DNA from: Bradysia coprophila
Taxonomy: Eukaryota > Arthropoda > Insecta > Diptera > Sciaridae
Assembly: GCF_014529535.1 (NCBI RefSeq)
Contig: NC_050738.1
Span: 3,480,588-3,544,587 of the forward strand
Length of the DNA: 64,000 nucleotides
Reading direction: 5' to 3'
Below the pieces are notes generated by a model, which saw only the letters and a list, made by a program, of their open reading frames with translations, did not search any database and was not told where the DNA came from. Of the stretch, positions 44,661 through 56,491 are shown one piece after another. Positions within the stretch are counted from its first letter, which is position 1. Each line of letters starts with the position of its first letter. Position numbers and translations under genes: made by a program.

Positions 44661-46367
44661 GGAAGATGCGGGAAAGGCAATAAAAACGCATATGAATCAA
44701 ATCGGTACAATTAGTGAGTGTGTCACCGCACATTCTTCAAAATAATTAAAAATTCTCAAATAAGTCGACATTTTTAGTCCGAACATTTCTAACAACAAAC
44801 TTGATGTAAGCCTACACGCCAAATTTTCCAGTAGTTCAACAAACTAATCCGCGCCGAGCTAATACTGCAAAATACGAATGCGACACACAATTTTTGACTT
44901 GGACTTTGCCAAACAAAAACAAATTGACAATATAATAGCATTACAGTTGATCGCTAACAAAAATCGAATAAACACAACAATGTCCTACAAGTTCACCACA
45001 CTAATTTTAACTGAAAGCCAGACTTCCACTTCCGAGGTTTTTAGGCAATGTATACCTTGCGCATTGCGTATTTGTGGGGAACATGCAAAAGTTCATCACA
45101 GTAGGCTGCTGAACCCACTAAAATCTAATTTTAAATCGCTAGAATAACTTCATAAATCTAAATGTGATACAAAGAATCCGCGTGTTTCATTAAGTCCTGG
45201 GAGCGATCCTGAAGACATGGACCTGCTCTTTTTTGGGCTAAACGGCGTACTTTCCTTTACTTTTCCAAGCCCTTTCAAGAAATATCACTAAATAACTAAA
45301 GAAATCCAACATTACATCTACATTACACATTACATTACATTACATTTCTGAAGCCATTCTGTGAGATAAAATTTTTTGGTTTGCGAACTTTTAAAGTACT
45401 CACAAAAGTTCACCAAAGTTCGCTGCTGAACCCAGAAAAAGTTAGGCCCGACTGTCTAGATTCGCTCCCTGAACCTTGCAATATTACGTAATATTACGTC
45501 ATATTGCAAGGTTCAGTGAGCGAATCTAGCTACTAATACCCAACTTTTTCTGGGTTCAGCAGCGAGCTTTGGTGAACTTTTGTGAGTACTTTAAAAGTTC
45601 GCAAACCAAAAAATTTTATCTCACAGAATGGCTTCAGAAATCAAAGATGCAGTTTGTAACGCTACATTACATTACATTACAATGTAATGTAATGTAATGT
45701 GTAATGTAGATGTAATGTTGGATTTCTTTAGTTATTTAGTGATATTTCTTGAAAGGGCTTGGAAAAGTAAAGGAAAGTACGCCGTTTAGCCCAAAAAAGA
45801 TTAGGTCCATGTCTTCAGGATCGCTCCCAGGACTTAATGAAACACGCGGATTCTTTGTATCACATTTAGATTTATGAAGTTATTCTAGCGATTTAAAATT
45901 AGATTTTAGTGGGTTCAGCAGCCTACTGTGATGAATTTTTGCATGTTCCCCACAAATACGCAATGCGCAAGGTATACATTGCCTAAAAACCTCGGAAGTG
46001 GAAGTCTGGCTTTCAGTTAAAATTAGTGTGGTGAACTTGTAGGACATTGTTGTGTTTATTCGATTTTTGTTAGCGATCAACTGTAATGCTATTATATTGT
46101 CAATTTGTTTTTGTTTGGCAAAGTCCAAGTCAAAAATTGTGTGTCGCATTCGTATTTTGCAGTATTAGCTCGGCGCGGATTAGTTTGTTGAACTACTGGA
46201 AAATTTGGCGTGTAGGCTTACATCAAGTTTGTTGTTAGAAATGTTCGGACTAAAAATGTCGACTTATTTGAGAATTTTTAATTATTTTGAAGAATGTGCG
46301 GTGACACACTCACTAATTGTACCGATTTGATTCATATGCGTTTTTATTGCCTTTTCCCGCATCTTCC
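44661..46367. repeat. 1.7 kb near-perfect palindrome
   Basis: Left arm 44661-45488 and right arm 45497-46367 are near-identical inverted copies, with an 8-base centre (TAATATTA). Outer ends are GGAAGATGCGGGAAAGGCAA and TTGCCTTTTCCCGCATCTTC. The two arms encode the same 89-codon frame (44878-45147 plus, 45880-46149 minus) with one residue different. The right arm has an extra piece of about 45 bp rich in ACATT/AATGT repeats (about 45640-45690). The frame has no recognised domain and is probably incidental. High arm identity implies a recent insertion or sequence correction between arms. Confidence 0.9.
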
Positions 46368-47701
46368 TGTTAACGAAAGCTACGAAAAAAGTGAGCCATG
46401 TTTAATGTGGTCAAAACTAAAGAAGTAATAAATGATGGAATTTGTTTATGTACTGTCCGTTTGACAAGAGGATCGCCACGGTTCAGCAGGGGGTTTTGAA
46501 CATTTGTTTTTTACACGTTGGCACACGTGCTCTTGTCAGATTCAAGATTCTTTTTACGAAGGTTACGCTGATTATACTTTGTGAAAAAGGCCAATACCTT
46601 GCAAATATGTCACATCTTGGACAGAATTTGACACTGCAATATCTGCAACATGAAAAAACTAAATGTTCGAAACCCCCTGAAACCTCGTGCTTCCACCTAC
46701 GTAATATACACAAACTAGGTGAGCCAATCTTAATTTATAGTTATTTGTGTATCTGTGTATCTGTATCTGTGTTTAGGCAATTTCGCGAGTTGTGCCAAAA
46801 GTCAATCGTCCAAAACAGATACTCAAAAAAATTTTCATGTAAGGGGTCGAACACCAGAGAAAAATCTCGAAACTCCCTCATTTTCGGCCCCGACACATGA
46901 AAAAGATTTTTATATCTTTTATAAACGAATTTAGTTGCCGTTTGCAAGAGATGATTTAATTGATAAAAGGATTTTGTCAAATGATTGTTGCACGTTCATG
47001 GAAAACGTCAACTAGGGTATAATATAAACGAGCCGAAGGAGGCACATGTTTTTTTAACCTTTCACAGGTACATCTAAGTATTTTTAAAAGATCATTACAA
47101 AATCTTTTACTTCGTCCAGTTTCAACCTTCTCTATTCCATATAAGATCACACCGAAAGCCGAATAGAAAGTAAAATTTTACTTACTTGACACATTATACG
47201 TAATCAGACCTAATGAACCAGCCTAATTTTTGCTGGACATTTAAATTTAATTTCGACTGTAGTTTTTAATCAGGCTGCTTAGGTAAAACTTGCTGATGCT
47301 GATTAGGAAATATCTACACGAGACCATGCACTGATATCTGTGTACACATCCTTAGGGATCTCACTCTTCAAGTTGAATTCCGTGATGGTAATCTGACATT
47401 ATCAGATGGAAAACGTGTTTGTGACTTCCTATTGAAAACTGGGAGATTCCAGTATTAGAAGAAGTAAGCCCCTCGTCACTCGAATCAATCTATGTATCTA
47501 CACTATCAGGACTACTCGTATAATATCCGACGTATATCGAGACCGAATATTCGTCTGGCTATCAACAGGATCATCGAATCAAAGCAAATTCATTGCACAA
47601 TTTCAAGCTACAACTGTAGCTCCTTCTCCTTTTATTTAACTCACTATTTAGTTCCATCGAATTCTATCCTGTTTGAATCCTGTTCAACATACACTACTTC
47701 T
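46368..47701. other. Intergenic, repeat fragments only
   Basis: Contains an R2 fragment (about 46750-46905) and an R1 fragment (about 47085-47150). The 152-codon plus-strand frame at 46442-46900 runs into the R2 repeat and has no recognised content, so it is not called. Confidence 0.55.
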
Positions 47702-48893
47702 CTATGGCACTGTCCTTGGCACATGCTGTAATGCGACTTCCCATTTTCCCGTCCTCTTCAAATCCAACAAAATCCTGACCATTTGATCTAATGTCAAATA
47801 TTTGAAGTAACTTGTTCCGTGCAGGTAACGATCTAATGGAATTCGAGCCATTTTCAAATTTAATTCCTTCGCCTTGCCGAACGACAACGGTTCGTGATTC
47901 GTTTTGTTCACCATTGCACCGACTATGTAAATCTTATTCGGATCAAATTCGGTTAGGTCATTGTTGCAATGAGGCGTCAGGTAAACCAGTTGCTCTTTGG
48001 GAAACAGATCCAGATAGCTGCACTCGTGTAAATTCATTGGGAATTCCTTGTTTCGCATTGTCGGAATTTGACGTTCCAAATGCTTCATTGTTACACTGTT
48101 GAAATCTACGTTGCAGAAGTGCAGGTCAAATGGTTCTCCGTCTTTTCTATTGTCGGAAAATGTCCTGGTGAGCTGTGCGGCAGCAGTTATGGCTTCAGGA
48201 CGGATCATATATTCATCGTACGAACAATCGAAAATTAATTTTTCACCGAACTGCACGGCACGGAACAGCCTAATTGTAACCAATGAAAAGTTTATTTCAA
48301 AATGAAATTTATATCTCTTCGGAGTCTGTACCTGTTGTGGCGCCATGTGTTTATCGTTGATTTAGATATTCGTAACAAGAACGTCGTCCTCCCCAGTGAA
48401 TAAGAAATGTGTGGTTCTTCGTGTGGAGGTTCAAGTACCAGCCGTTGTTTTCGCTCTTCTTTCCGTAATTGCCGATTTAGCTGAAAAAATTTCCTTACTT
48501 AGGGTCGAACGAAGCGAGTAATCAAATTTTCAGTAAGTCACTCACATCAGTTTGTTCCTTTGAAAATAAGTACTTGTAGTACTTACGTCTGGCGGTTTTA
48601 GTTTCCAACTTAAGTAGCTCGTCCCATTGACGCTTTTTTATCAAATTAATGTCAGGGGCGTCACCACCCTTTTCGCGTATTAAAGCAATTTCAATTTTAA
48701 TTAATTTTATGTGCCGGTCCTCGTCACCGAATGTCCCCACTTCATTTTCTTGTTTAACCGATGATGAACTCAATCGTAAAAAATGAAATTTATTCGGCAA
48801 CATACATTTTGATGAGATATTGTGTAGCGAAGACGATTGATAAAGTGAGCATAAATTTTGTGTGAAGAAACAGCAACGTTTGACTAATATCAT
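47702..48893 (-). CDS. tRNA methyltransferase 10 homolog C / mitochondrial RNase P protein 1
   Basis: Exons on the minus strand: 48546-48893, 48332-48480 and 47702-48269; frames join to 354 residues. The first exon is Arg/Ser/Leu-rich with few acidic residues at the start, as expected for a mitochondrial presequence, then a helical charged segment. Exon 3 is the Trm10-type SPOUT domain: FDCSYDEYM, CNVDFN, DLFPKEQLVYLTPHC, NKIYIVGAMVNK and the C-terminal LTLDQMVRILLDLKRTGKW. In animals this protein methylates position 9 of mitochondrial tRNAs with an SDR5C1 partner and supports PRORP cleavage of tRNA 5' ends. An upstream-looking Met in the exon 3 frame (48346) lies in the intron and is not the start. 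Divergent from TBC1D23 across 1.5 kb. Confidence 0.93.
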
Positions 48894-50358
48894 TTCACTA
48901 TTAAGTATTCAATCCACCAACATTTGAACCAAAACAATAATATTTTTAACATGTCAACAATAACACATAACCTCAAAATTGGAAAATTCCCAGTGTTGTC
49001 AGCGGTGATGGTGACATACGCTGTTCTAAGACCGTAACTTTTTTCTGTAAGAGGGTTACTTTACATTTGTGTCAGCTTATCAATGGGTGCATAGTATCAC
49101 AGACCCAAGTTTTTAAGAATAAATAACAGACGTGTGCTCTTGATGTTTGTCAAGATTGTTCTAAGGACAGTTTCTCAAAAAACTTGTAAGCTGGCTATGT
49201 CAATGATGGTATAAACCAGGTATGGTCTAATATCAGAATGAACATACATAGCAGGTATGGCCGATTCTTCAAAATCTGTCGATTTATATTGAACGCACTC
49301 ATTATTTTTGTCGAAAGAATATGAAAATGGGGGCGTTAGAATCCGTTTTTAAAATCGACTAAAATTTCCTCCGATGTGACATTAGATAGACCATACCTGG
49401 GTAGTTTATATTCATTGAATATCGGCCCGGATGACATTAGTTATTTACGTAACTGTCAGGTTCGGATTACCGTTTTGAGCTCCATGTGCCACTGACTCTC
49501 AGCTTAGCGTATAAGCGTATAAAAAAAAAACAAGTTCAGCGTCATGTACTTCCGCCAAATTCGCGAGTTGTAGCCCGAACGAAGTGAACAACGTTAGATT
49601 ACCAGAAAAATTCCAAAATTTGTTTCAAAAGATATTTTGTAAACCAGGGCCTATTCCATTAAATTCTTCAAGACTACTTAAAAAATTCTTAAAATTTCAA
49701 TACACAGAGAAAAATCCTGGACGTGGATTCACCAAATTTCGAAAGATTAGAAACTGTTGGAGGATTTTCAAATTCGAAAATTGGCATCTTCTGCACAAAT
49801 TTTGAAATTCATTTCTATGGCTTAGGCTGTCGAAAGATTTTAATTAAATCTTTCGAAAGCTTTACTTCAAAAGATGAATCATAGACCTTTGGAAAGATTT
49901 CAAACACAAAGAAGATTCGGGTCCTTTTTCCGATCCTCTCTGAGTATACCTGATACATCTCGCAATGAGAATGGACTTTTTTACCTGTGTATCAGAGAAA
50001 GAACAATTTCATTGAGTTGATTTTTGATGAAAAATATCGGGAAACTCTAATTTTTGATGTTTAATTGCTTAGATCTGTTATGGATCCGGTAGAAGTGTTA
50101 CCGTTGCTTCACTTTTTTATTCACACCTTGTGTCTAACACTTCTAACAGCACTAACATTTTGTTATTCAAAAAGCCGACGTGGCAGCACTTTACATTCAC
50201 CGATTTTTTTCCTACCCTTTTGACACATCAATCAGAACTGTCAAAATATTTTCATTTTTCCACTGAAAAAGTATACGAAATTCTCGAATTAATTTAGAAT
50301 TTTCGATTTGACTGTAAATTTATAATGTAAATTGATTAGAATTTCGACAAGATTCGTT
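48894..50358. promoter_or_regulatory. Divergent intergenic region between TRMT10C and TBC1D23
   Basis: The 1.46 kb spacer must hold both promoters. It also carries an R2 fragment near 49545-49590. No TATA box or initiator can be assigned. The plus-strand frame at 49584-49805 has no support. Confidence 0.4.
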
Positions 50359-53216
50359 ATGGATGATAAATTATGGTGAGTGAATTTCGTGTGTTTATCA
50401 CGCAGTGGCATAATATTAAGGATTACATGACGAATTCACAAATTTTCCGAGAAAAAAAAAGTTTTTCGATTTACCAAACTATAGATAAGAACTCAGAGCG
50501 TTGATGATTAATGCATAGAATTTGCAGGTTTCTTACACAGAGTTTTTTTTTGTCTACATCGACATCTATTTCGAAATATAGAATGAAATAAAAAGTGACG
50601 ACCGCGGTTATGTTAACTGTGAAATGAATATAATGTTTGCAAGTGACCTATCAATGAACTCTTTCAGATTGGAATGGGTCATAGCTTAATTTCATGATCT
50701 CATCGTAGTCAATTGAAAATGCTACAACAGTCGAAATGAATTACGTATTTTGAGTCTTCCAGCATATAAGAAAAGTCATTTGTTTTACCACCAGAATTAT
50801 TGGCTCAGCAGGAAAAGCTCACCTTGCCTCACTGTCAGTAAAACGTAAATTTTAGGGAAAGCTTTCGAAATAAGCAAACACGTCGGGAAACTTTGATCTT
50901 ACGTTCAATTTTCAGTCAATTTCCCGTGTCGTCTATGTTATTGTAGAACTTTCATTTTTGTCCACGATTTCACGGAATTCCACAGTTAATTTTACGTAAT
51001 ATTTCGTCTCATGAATTTATTCTTTTGCGCTTCTTAGGTTGATTGAACTTGAATCTGCACTTTTGGACGACTGCACGGTTAACGATGTTTATGCAATATG
51101 TCGCGGAAAGGCCATTCCGGAAGCACTGCGACCGGATGTATGGCAAATTTGTTTAGATGTACGACATAAGAGCGATCAAATGGCTTTGTTTAATGAAATT
51201 TACGATCTGCCATTTCAAAATAAGCTGAGAGACGATTGCGATAATTTCGTTGATAAATTGGGAAACGATGACGAGGTATCCCGGTGATGATCACCAATTT
51301 CGTTGGTTCAATTTTTGTAACCCAATTTCTTCTTTGCAGGATAAAGTGTCTGTTGTATCGGACTTGGAATCAATTCTAACATTTTACTGTAAGAACCGAA
51401 ATTTGCAGTATGAAACGAACAACGGTTGGATTGAATTGCTATTGCCGTTGTTATCGTTGAAGCTCAGCCGCTCGTACACATACAATCTGTTTGAGGCAAT
51501 ACGGGACACATACATACCAAAAGGATGCGTCAAAAAAGGGAATGTGTTTCACGTCTTTCGTTTGCTGATACTGTATCATGATCCGGAGCTGTGTTCAATG
51601 TTGGATACGAAAAAGATTACGCCAGACCTGTACTCGATGGATTGGTTTCAGACTCTGTTCGCCGCCAAATGCACATTCCCCGTAGTGTTGTCCATGTGGG
51701 ACCTGTACTTTCAACAGACCGATCCATTTCTCGTGTTTTTCTTGGGATTAATTATGCTCATCAATGCCAGAGATCAGGTGTTGGCCATGAAAAACGAACC
51801 GAACGAAACGATACTGGAGTTTCTGTCGAATATGCCCTGTGCACTGGAACCGGATGATGTTGTCGACTTTTGTTCGTTGAGCAACTATTATTCGATGAAA
51901 ACGCCGTCCTCATTCAAAACGGATTATCTGAAGTCACTTTTCGGTTCGAGTCATGAAGTTCAGCCGACCGACTGCATCGTTTCGCAGGCATTGTGTTTGC
52001 CCGTGTCTGTCTACGAATTGGTGGAAAATGCGTCCATGGAATTGACGCATCAGGATGCGGTCAGATTTTTCTTGGTAGACTGTCGCCCAGCCGAACAGTA
52101 CAATGTCGGTCATTTGTCGACAGCATTTCATTTGGATAGTAATTTAATGCTACAAGAACCGGTGGCGTTCGCTACTGCCATTCAGGGACTACTGCGTGCT
52201 CAAAAGCAAGCCATCGAAGCGAATTCGCATGCTGGCGGTGAACATTTGTGTTTTATGGGATCGGGACGAATTGAGGAGGATCAGTACTTATACATGGCCG
52301 TCGCATCATTTCTACAGAAGAATACTCAGTACGTTTCCTTACTGACTGGTGGTTACGCTGCGATTCACGAGTATTTTGGCGACCATATGGCCGATTGTTT
52401 GGAGGATCATGATCCGTTCGGTTGTCTGGTCTGCAAAAAAGACTTCATCGGCATGAATGCAGTCGAAAATGATGTTCAATTACGCAACAAACCGTCATCA
52501 TCTGGCGATGCAAAACAGCAACGGCTTTCTAGTGATCTGTTTAGCAAGTGGTCAGCGGCAATGAAAACAAAATCCGCCGAAGTAAAGGACAAACTGTACG
52601 AATACATTGTCAATCCCAGTGCACCGAATCCGGCCAATAATGTGGAACGACACGTTTCCAGCAGTGATAAAAATGGACGACGATACAGGAACGTGGCGCC
52701 GGTTTTCAGTATTGACGAAGAAAATGACGAACATGTGGGCAATGACGAAGCTAGTCAGCAAGCGGAAGAGAATGCAAAAGAAGTGGTGACGATACAAACG
52801 TATCTGCAACATGCAGACGTTATAGCATCGTTTAAGTGCCAAGAAGTTCACATGAACGGATATATGTACGAAAGTCATTTGATTGTTACCAAAACGCACT
52901 TAGTGGTGCTACGAGACTTGGATAAAAAAGGATCTGCACAGGTCATCGTCCGACGTCCGTTGTCTAGCATCGTGAAAATTACAGCGAAAAAACGGCACCG
53001 AGACTTGATCACATTCAAGTAAGTAGAACTCCCATGATTCGTTCACAGAATGCGTTAGAATCCTTTCGTTCATGATTGCTTCCCGTTTCTCACAGATATG
53101 GTGTACCAGACGATGATCAGTTGTTGATTACTGACATGGACCGCTTCCTCATACCTAACGCTAGTGTTGCAACTGCTACAATTTCGAAGCACATCGTTAA
53201 ACAATTAGATGCATAG
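50359..53216 (+). CDS. TBC1D23 homolog, trans-Golgi vesicle-tethering adaptor
   Basis: Exons 50359-50375, 51038-51275, 51340-53018 and 53096-53216; 684 residues, close to the vertebrate protein (about 700). Order: TBC domain (about 40-250), rhodanese-like domain (about 327-435, with FFLVDCRPAEQYNVGHL), a polar linker, and a C-terminal PH-like domain (about 555-684). In vertebrates the TBC-rhodanese part binds golgin-97/245 and the C-terminus binds the WASH subunit FAM21, linking endosomal carriers to the trans-Golgi. As in that family, catalytic residues are missing: no IxxDxxR arginine or YxQ pair in the TBC domain, and GSGR (391-394) where active rhodaneses have the catalytic Cys. The 6-residue first exon MDDKLW is inferred from a good donor and frame. 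Confidence 0.93.
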
Positions 53217-54602
53217 AGATAGTTTAAAACTTTTGTATTTTACGACCTTGACAACCTTGTTCTTGATAGCGTCAAATTACCAGAGTATACAGCAACTCCG
53301 CACCACCATTTTCGTTAAAATCTTTTTTGTTTTTATTAATTTTATTTATATTTTTCCTTTTAAGTAAAGAGTATAGTAAACTGAATTGGTGTTCCACGTT
53401 TTGTTTTTCTTAGTCGATCGACATCGAAGCTGACAATACTTGTTCATCGAGGGATAGAACGTTGGAAATTTCATTTCGAGGGTGCAGCAAGTCACCCGAG
53501 AAAATGAAAATTCATGCTAGCGATGCGACAATTCTTATTTTGCCCACTATGAAGCGTTGTGAAAATGGCGTTTTGTTGCCATTCTGAGAGGCGCCATTTG
53601 AGTGGAGAAATTTATCATTTTCTCCCCTAAAATTGCGGCTTAGGACATTTTGGGTCAGAAAATGATCATTTTCTCACCTAAAACGTCTCTGATTACCATT
53701 TATTTTATTTTCTTCAAAATGTACAAAAACGCGGATTTTCGCAAAATGCAAGCATGAAAAACGTTGAGAGAAATGGGAAATTCCACCTTGAGCGAATTGC
53801 TTCACTCGCTTCGTTCTGGTCGCAAATTTTCACTCTTGGTGGAATTTCATATTTTTTCCACTTGGTTAACAAATAACTATTCCTACTCTTTTCTCTAAGT
53901 GAACACAACGTTTTTGACAACAAATGCAGTAGTTACAGCTGTTGACGTTGAAGACGTTGAAACACCAGAGTTGTAACCAGAATAACTTTTACATCAACAA
54001 CTATTTCCAACAATTATTATTGACTTCTGTCCTTAACCCGATATCAAAAAAATTTCGAAACGAAATATAACAACTTCCGATGAAATACTGTATTTCTCTT
54101 CCAATTTTCGTGTTTTTAGTGATTTTCAAAATGATTTATAAAAAGTTTTAACTTTTTTGGCATATGATACTAAACAAAGTGTCTTATAATAACGTTCTCC
54201 ATCGATAAAAATATTTTTTTTTGGAACTTAATTGGGACAGTATTATCAAGGGAAAAATTGGTGACAATGTCTTATATCAGCCATTAGTTTTTTTTTAACC
54301 GTTGGCTTCAATCCAGAAGCAGTGCTGTGTCCGAGCCCATCGATATACATGTCAGACGTTGGAATATACATATCCGAAGTAAGGCAGAAATGAAGCTGTC
54401 TGCCAGCCATTTCATACATACTGGACGTATGTTGACGAAATTTTTGTATCAGTATACCATCATCGGTGACAATTAAATGGTACATAGGCCATCCAGTCTA
54501 CAAGGAGAATGGCAGAAGAAGACTGATTGTGGTTGCAATCGTTAGTCGTTGGAATTCTAATAGTAATGAATGGTACCAAAATTAGGCCACATGAGTGCAA
54601 GT

Positions 54603-54708
54603 CTACCGTACAACGCTTGAAAACTTTAGAGAGGCCAATTTGTGAGAGAATTTCATATTTTCTCTCGCAAAGTCGCCTCTCTAAGGTTTTTATGTGTTGT
54701 ACGGTAGA
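54603..54708. mobile_element. Short MITE with CTACCGTACAAC ends
   Basis: CTACCGTACAAC at the left is mirrored by GTTGTACGGTAG at the right; inner blocks AGAGAGGC/GCCTCTCT and GAGAGAA...TTCTCTC pair too. 106 bp, no ORF. Confidence 0.7.
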
Positions 54709-55024
54709 TAGAGAAGCCGGTAGAGACACGTCAAATTTTCGAAAGGTCGTTGACGGATGAATAGAAGCTATTAAATAGTTGTAGCAGTAGATAGACATTA
54801 CCTCTACCAATATCCAAAAAATGGGAGATTTTTGGAGACCGCCTACGTAGAGGCCGACAGTAACTCAAAGTTTACCCCTCATATTTGGTCAAATTTGTGA
54901 ATTTCAGATGATCCTGAAACACACTTATTACAATTTGTCGTAACCAAACGGGATAATTCTGATATGCTGACAGTCTCGGCTTTCCATCGACACCACATTT
55001 CCAATGAATCACATCAACGCATGT

Positions 55025-55858
55025 TCTAGTGGAATTTTTTACATATACCTAGAAAGGATTTCGACCCTAGAAGCCAAAACCACTTTCAAAAAAATTCTTC
55101 GAAGCTTGTTTGTCTAGTGTGAGGTGATCTAAAACAGAAAACATGCAATTTTCTTACAAAAATATCTCCAGTTACACGAGCCGTACAGGGTCGTGTGGGG
55201 TGTCATTAGAAAGGTAATCCCATGTACTATTGAGCCGAATAGAAACTTATTGGGTTTAAAATTCATCCACGCTGAGATATGTGCAGTTACAGTTTTCAAC
55301 CGAAGACTTACACTGTTCTTACAGAAATTTCTCGAGGTTCACGAAAGGTAAATCGTCGTGTAGGATCATTTGAAAGGTAGTTTTATGTGCTTTTGGGCCA
55401 AATAGGGTCTTATGCGGTTTTGATGCATTCACTATGAAATAGAAGTTGAAATGTTGAAGTGCCCATATTTCATCGCATATGCATCTAAACCGCATGAGCC
55501 AAAATTTCACCTAAAAGCACATAAAATTACCTTTCGAATGATACCCCACACGACCATGTATGTTTTGTGTATCTCGAGAAATTTCTGTAAGAACAGTGTC
55601 AGTCTTCGGTTGAAAACTTTAACTGCACATATTTCAGTATGCAAAAATTTTAAACCCAGTAAGTTACCTTTCTAATGACACCCCACACGACCCTACACGG
55701 GTCGTGTAACTGGACAAGTTTTTGTAAGAAAAGTGCAAGTTTTCGGTTTTTGATCACCTTTCACCAGCCACACAAGCTTCGAAGAATTTTTTTGAAAGTG
55801 GATTTGGCTTCCACGGTCGAAGTCCTTTCTAGGTATATATAAGAAAGTCCACTGGAAA
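55025..55858. repeat. Large foldback, about 400 bp diverged arms
   Basis: Left-end 'TCTAGTGGAATTTTTTACAT' and 'CCTAGAAAGGA' pair with 'TCCTTTCTAGG' and 'AGTCCACTGGA' at the right. Further pairs run through the arms: CTTCGAAGAATTTTTTTGAA, GACACCCCACACGACCCT, AACCGAAGAC/GTCTTCGGTT, and GAAATTTCTCGAG/CTCGAGAAATTTC. Centre near 55445. Arms differ by many substitutions, so this is older than the 44.7 kb palindrome. No ORF. Confidence 0.8.
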
Positions 55859-56491
55859 ATGCGTCCGATTTCGGTAGGCTGTTTTTCAAAAGAATCCCTC
55901 TTTACAACCACTAGAAGGGAATTATGTTTTGTTCTGTTTCAAAAATGCAATCCACCGATTGGCATCAACGCAGGCTTCAATTCTCGTACAGAATCACTTA
56001 TTCACTTATTCAAATCGGAGAACCCTTGTTCCCCAATCACCTGTCGTTTTAGCATTATCATTCGAATGTCGTTCGTTTTGTATAGTATCGAAAAGAAAAC
56101 ACAGATGCCGTTCCGATATAAATAAGTACGAGGCGATTCTTTATTTTCACTCAAAATCGAACATTTAAAAAAAAATACAATAATTAAGTTGGACATTATC
56201 ATCAATGAGGCTCGAATGGTGGCTCACACAGTTCGTTACGAAACAATCAAATTAACAGTAGAATGGGATTATTATAGAGAGCCCGTTAAAGCGGTGTGCC
56301 CAACCGTCATTCTCCCCCAATTGGTGAAAGACGAATCAATAATTATTATTCACAAAACTAAACAAAATCACGTTTCACGTCAATTTAAAACACACACAAA
56401 AAACTAACATCCAAAATTATTGAATTTTTATGAGAAAAACAACCGCTCTATCATTTTGATGGTTGTACTGTCTTGCTAGAAAGGAAAGTCT

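Larger units (their letters stand above)
53217..56491. other. Intergenic between TBC1D23 and ST7: 3' UTR and foldbacks
   Basis: The first few hundred bases are probably the TBC1D23 3' UTR; no clean AATAAA is visible there. Further on: imperfect small hairpins (about 53590-53900), a short inverted-repeat element (54603-54708) and a large foldback (55025-55858). Frames of 70-116 codons here are in repeats and are not called. Confidence 0.55.

Noticed and set aside
44878-46149. Mirrored 89-codon frames in the palindrome treated as two genes
   Set aside because: They are one frame seen twice because of the inverted repeat; no domain found, so probably incidental.
46442-46900. 152-codon plus-strand frame
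   Set aside because: Its second half is dispersed repeat R2 and the first half has no recognised domain.
48270-48346. Start of TRMT10C at the Met beginning MAPQQVQ
   Set aside because: This stretch lies in an intron; the splice chain to the upstream presequence exons gives the complete protein.
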